Part shown: piece after piece, positions 60,894-64,000 of the stretch
How the letters are laid out: every line of letters begins with the position of its first letter
How positions within the stretch are numbered: the stretch's first letter is position 1
Assembly (NCBI RefSeq): GCF_022213065.1
Contig: NZ_JAKLJA010000026.1
Location: forward strand, 50,568 to 114,567
Reading direction: 5' to 3'
DNA: 64,000 nucleotides
Source of the DNA: Paraburkholderia tagetis
GTDB lineage: Bacteria > Pseudomonadota > Gammaproteobacteria > Burkholderiales > Burkholderiaceae
Notes under the pieces: generated by a model
Told to the model about the DNA's origin: nothing
Seen by the model: the letters and a program-made list of their open reading frames with translations, nothing else
The model's database searches: none
Position numbers and translations under genes: made by a program

Positions 60894-62269
60894 GGTCCCT
60901 GCGCCGGCGTTTGCTAATCTGGCTGCTGCCCGCCGCGTTGCTCACCGGGCTGCTTGCGAGCGCGGCGACCTACTGGGGCGCGCTCTCGGAACTGAACGAG
61001 GTGCTCAACGACCAGCTCAAGGGCATCGCACAGCACGTCGTGGTCGAACCCGATGGTCATCTGTCACTTAGGGGCATGCAGGGCGCAAACGAGGACCGGC
61101 TCTCGGGCGAACAGTCCCACACGGTGCTGCTTCAGGTCTGGCGCGGCACAACGCGTGTGTTCAGCACCGACCGGGATTCGTCAATGCCGCCGCCTCAAGC
61201 CGCGGGGTTCTCGGACATCGAAGTCAACGGACAGCTCTGGCATACGTACGTCGAGCGCAACGGCGAACTACTCGTCCGTATCGCCCAGGCGCGCCGCGCG
61301 CGCTGGGAAGCGGTGGCGGAGATTGCCACGGCCCTTTTCTGGCCTGTGCTGTCGCTGCTGCCGGTGCTTGCCCTCTTCGTCTGGTTTGGCATCGGCTACG
61401 GTTTGAGGCCGCTGCGCCAGATCGCGGCCAACCTGAAACGACGTGATGCGAACAACATGCAGGCGATCGACACTGCGGCCATGCCGGTGGAGGTCAAACC
61501 CCTGGTCGATGCAATCAACGATCTGTTGTCGCGACTTGACCACGCGTTCACCGCCCAGCGCCAGTTCATCGCCGATGCCGCGCACGAGCTGCGCACGCCG
61601 ATTATGGGGCTCGGGCTTCAGGCCGAGCTGCTGCCCAAGGCGACCGGGTCACATGAACGCGACGCTATCACAGCGCAGATTCGGGCTGGCACGGCGCGCC
61701 TTGCCCACCTCGCCGAACAGTTGCTGACACTGGCGAGACTCGGCCCGGAATCGCCCGCTCCGGTCTTCAGCACGGTGGATCTGACCGCGCTGGCCCGTGG
61801 CGTTGTCGGCGACCGGGTACGCTACGCAGAAGCAAATGAAATCGATCTGGGGCTGGTAGCCACAGGCGTCGTCACAACAAGCGGCAACGCCGACGGCCTT
61901 CGCATCCTGCTCAACAATCTGGTCGACAATGCGATCCGCTATGCCGGAGCCCACGCGCGCGTTGACGTCATCGTGAGTCGCGAGGACAGCTGCGCCATGC
62001 TCGAGGTCCGCGACACCGGCCCAGGGATTCCGGAGGAGGACCGGGCACGGGTGTGGGAACGCTTTTACCGTGGCGATGGGCACACTTCGTCGGGCAGCGG
62101 GCTGGGGCTGTCGATTGTCAGGCGCATCGCCGAACAGCATCACGCTCGCATCTCGCTCGGTGGCGGTGAAGACAATCGCGGTTTGACGGTAACCTTGCGG
62201 TTTCCGCGTGGCAGACCCCATGTTGTTAACGTGGACGAGGATAAAACCAGTGGCACGGCAACCGTCTAG
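60890..62269 (+). CDS. Membrane sensor histidine kinase
   Basis: 459 aa starting at TTG 60890, in overlap with the regulator stop, with GGAGAG upstream. N-terminal helix (LLIWLLPAALLTGLLASAAT), periplasmic domain, helix 2 (WPVLSLLPVLALFVWFGIGY), HAMP, HisKA with ADAAHELRTPIMGLGLQAEL, N box NNLVDNAIRYAG, and GPGIPEEDRARVWERFYRG and GLGLSIVRRI. Resembles QseC/TctE-type kinases. Phosphorylates the regulator before it. Confidence 0.92.
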   Translation: MRSLRRRLLIWLLPAALLTGLLASAATYWGALSELNEVLNDQLKGIAQHVVVEPDGHLSLRGMQGANEDRLSGEQSHTVLLQVWRGTTRVFSTDRDSSMPPPQAAGFSDIEVNGQLWHTYVERNGELLVRIAQARRARWEAVAEIATALFWPVLSLLPVLALFVWFGIGYGLRPLRQIAANLKRRDANNMQAIDTAAMPVEVKPLVDAINDLLSRLDHAFTAQRQFIADAAHELRTPIMGLGLQAELLPKATGSHERDAITAQIRAGTARLAHLAEQLLTLARLGPESPAPVFSTVDLTALARGVVGDRVRYAEANEIDLGLVATGVVTTSGNADGLRILLNNLVDNAIRYAGAHARVDVIVSREDSCAMLEVRDTGPGIPEEDRARVWERFYRGDGHTSSGSGLGLSIVRRIAEQHHARISLGGGEDNRGLTVTLRFPRGRPHVVNVDEDKTSGTATV

Positions 62270-62599
62270 TCCAACAGGCAGAGGCCCCATCTTTTCGCGC
62301 TGGGAGCGGGCCATTACTCGCCCATCGCAAGGCATGCCCATTGGCACCAGAACATCCAGACGCAACGAAATTCCGCATAGCGCCCGGTCTCTAGCCTTCC
62401 TCGGCTTTTTCATGAGCACGTTTGACCTCAACCTGGTGCTGTTGGAGACAGGACCATCACGGCCAGTCGACAAGGTCCTCTACCGACACCAGGTTCGTGC
62501 CCGGGGCAAACTTCCTGTGCGCTCACCTGCGGCGCAACCGGCGCCTCCGGTATTCTTGCTGAGACGCGTCGTCGAAAACGGGCGCACGAATGCCGGAGC
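62270..62599. other. Gap after the kinase gene
   Basis: About 330 bases with no convincing gene. A plus-strand frame through 62606 shows no family features. Confidence 0.35.
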
Positions 62600-62786
62600 G
62601 AATTAAGGCTACCTTAAGTATTGCCATCCTACAGTTAGCGCGAAGTTGATGACGAACGCCACCTTGACGCCAGATTTTCCCGCTTCACGCAGGTGATTCA
62701 TTGAGCCATCATGTGCCGGAATCCGGTGCTGCGGCTGACATCACCTTTCAGGAGCCCCGGCCAGCAGGTCGGGGCCGCTTTTTTTG
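62600..62786 (+). ncRNA. Candidate small RNA ending in a strong terminator
   Basis: Intergenic block without a protein-like frame, ending in a clean Rho-independent terminator at 62754-62785 and starting after an AAGGCTACCTTAAG palindrome-like stretch (62605-62618). No upstream gene close enough to need this terminator (the kinase ends at 62269). Size of about 150-180 nt would fit a trans-acting sRNA. No promoter is clearly seen. Confidence 0.35.
62754..62785 (+). terminator. Rho-independent terminator
   Basis: GCCCCGGCC (62754-62762), AGCA loop, GGTCGGGGC (62767-62775), CGC and a seven-T run (62779-62785). The stem pairs fully, with one G-T wobble. It reads on the plus strand. Confidence 0.85.
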
Positions 62787-63182
62787 GGGGGCGAGTAGCC
62801 TCCCGCTTAATACACCATCTTCAGTCGTTAGGACTCCACCCTCAAGCTGAGCAAGCAAACCAGACCGGCTGTGCCGCCGCCGGCGAAAGCGCGCATGGCA
62901 AGCGCAACGTCTGATTGACCAACCGTCTCGACATTGAACAGAAGTCACCTCGGTTCCAATTTCCGCCTCTCGCCAGTCAGTGAGCCGACGTTGGCAATTG
63001 CGCGAATCGAGCTCGACGTTCGAATACGGGATAGAAGGATGTGAGGGAAACGAGATTCATGCTCAACCTTATGCAATCTTTAAGCCCGCCGGATTTAACG
63101 AAAAGATAATACTCAAGGATCGCAACGTCGATGCCGTTAGGCTATCCGCCGTGTTTCGGCAAATATTTCCGGGAGTTTTCTC
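62787..63182. other. Gap before the small Ser/Ala-rich gene
   Basis: About 395 bases without recognised genes. Contains the leader of the gene at 63183, with GGGAG near 63171. Confidence 0.3.
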
Positions 63183-63662
63183 ATGGCAATTCAATCGGTT
63201 TCCACCCAGCCCACCAGCGCAGCCACACACACAGGCGGCCAATCCCAGAAGGCAACTGAAGCGGGCAACGCAAGCAACGCGCCCCAATCCCAGAACGGTA
63301 CGGCGGCACAGCAATCGGCATCGTCGGCTTCGCACACTGTCAAGATCAGTAGCGCCGCTCGTGCCGCGCTCGCTGAGGCCACAGAGACGTCGGTCCAGAC
63401 GGCGCGGGAAGCCAGCAAGGGAGACCAACAGGCGCAGCGTCTGCTCGCAAGGGAGCATGCCAACAAGATTGCCGGACGGCGTGAGCGCGCGACCGCATCG
63501 TATCAGGGCACCGGTGGCGCGCAAGTCACACAAACGTCCTGGAGCCCCACCCGGTTGGACGGAAGACACGGACTGCGCGCAACGCGCCTTCTGCTCAATC
63601 GCTCAGTGCTCGCTTTCACGCAACAATCCGGCGGGGGGCGGCGCGCACGGAAAGGTGCGTAG
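63183..63662 (+). CDS. Ser/Ala/Gln-rich small protein, possibly altered C-terminus
   Basis: 159 aa from ATG 63183 after GGGAG. The first 95 residues are low-complexity Ser/Thr/Gln/Ala followed by HTVKISSAARAALAEATET and AREASKGDQQAQRLLAREHA, a helix-rich stretch seen in small Burkholderia hypotheticals. After about residue 96 the sequence becomes Arg-rich and unlike the start (GRRERATASYQGTG), so a frameshift may have replaced the original end. No signal peptide. Function unknown. Confidence 0.5.
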   Translation: MAIQSVSTQPTSAATHTGGQSQKATEAGNASNAPQSQNGTAAQQSASSASHTVKISSAARAALAEATETSVQTAREASKGDQQAQRLLAREHANKIAGRRERATASYQGTGGAQVTQTSWSPTRLDGRHGLRATRLLLNRSVLAFTQQSGGGRRARKGA

Positions 63663-63891
63663 CGCGTCCGTATCGAATCCCCTGGCGGATACTCTCAATG
63701 CATCTGCAGGACACGTGGTCTCCGCGTGTCAACAGCCCTCAATTTCCGACCATTCCAGAACAGCGTTGCGACGCGCATTCGTAAAGTACCTTCTACCGGA
63801 AGTCGAGCAGCGTCTCAGCGTGATGGGAATACGTCATCGAGCGTTTATGTAATCGTTCACAGTCGTAGCTACCCTAGCTAAACACAGCGTC
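63663..63891. other. Gap before the IS630 fragment
   Basis: About 230 bases, no gene seen. Confidence 0.3.
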
Positions 63892-64000
63892 TTAAATAAT
63901 GCAGCATAATCTGCGTAGAACCTCGTTTGGCCTGATCCAATGTCGGAAACAAGCCTCGACGGCCGCGAGCACTTCGACGAGCGTGGCAAAGTAGCGGTTG
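63892..64000 (-). mobile_element. IS630-family transposase, C-terminal end, runs off the window
   Basis: The minus strand at the window edge reads NRYFATLVEVLAAVEACF then RHWIRPNEVLRRLC and stops at 63894-63892. The N-R-Y-F start and pattern of the last helix match the ends of IS630/Tc1-type transposases. The rest lies beyond 64000. Confidence 0.6.

Noticed and set aside
1..64000. CRISPR arrays, tRNA or rRNA genes
   Set aside because: No regularly spaced repeats and no cloverleaf or rRNA-like segments were found by eye.

Overview
The window is high-GC proteobacterial DNA that looks like Burkholderiaceae, most likely Paraburkholderia, Caballeronia or Burkholderia. Reasons are the general porin with the QSSVTLYG start, the DUF4148 secreted protein, the phasin and PhaB genes, the gene style with GTG/TTG starts and ATGA overlaps, and the IS families present. 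The many IS remnants and half-genes suggest an accessory part of a secondary chromosome or megaplasmid. The genus call is inference from family knowledge, not from a search.

Layout. 0-5 kb: a run of small ATGA-coupled hypothetical genes, then phasin, a 34-residue membrane peptide and acetoacetyl-CoA reductase (polyhydroxybutyrate metabolism). 5.1-13.5 kb: a catabolic-looking regulon with a hydrolase, cupin, short-chain dehydrogenase (SDR), GntR regulator, thiolase and medium-chain dehydrogenase, plus decayed transporter and dehydrogenase genes. Its promoters share a TGTCGACA operator. 13.5-17.2 kb: fragments of IS3, IS110, IS6 and IS256 elements around an intact urea transporter. 17.5-19.6 kb: a PAS-LuxR regulator and a major facilitator (MFS) transporter. 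20.3-25.2 kb: an IS701 fragment, an IS4-type element, and an intact IS256-type element that has split an MFS gene. 25.3-37.7 kb: ion and acid-stress genes (ClC antiporter, Na+/H+ antiporter, two universal stress proteins, H+-ATPase, AhpD-like protein). Between them lie pseudogenes of an FAD monooxygenase, kdpE, a CHAD protein and a P-type ATPase. 37.9-41.6 kb: secreted proteins (NlpC/P60 lipoprotein, YncE-like propeller, creatininase-like enzyme).

42.2-56.7 kb is the most coherent unit: response regulator and sensor kinase, a small secreted protein, a complete tripartite RND efflux system, a P-type ATPase/PAP2/LssY fusion gene broken by a 2-bp slip, a DedA/PAP2/LssY protein, a DUF2127 protein, an MFS transporter and a PAP2 fragment. 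Genes in it are mostly coupled or closely spaced. Two near-identical 37-bp promoter elements carrying an 11-bp-phased direct repeat precede the secreted protein and the efflux genes, so the adjacent regulator probably controls them.

57-64 kb: a general porin, a cupredoxin-like periplasmic protein, a DUF4148 protein, a second two-component system, a possible small RNA with a strong terminator, a small Ser/Ala-rich protein and an IS630 fragment leaving the window. No tRNA, rRNA or CRISPR array was seen.
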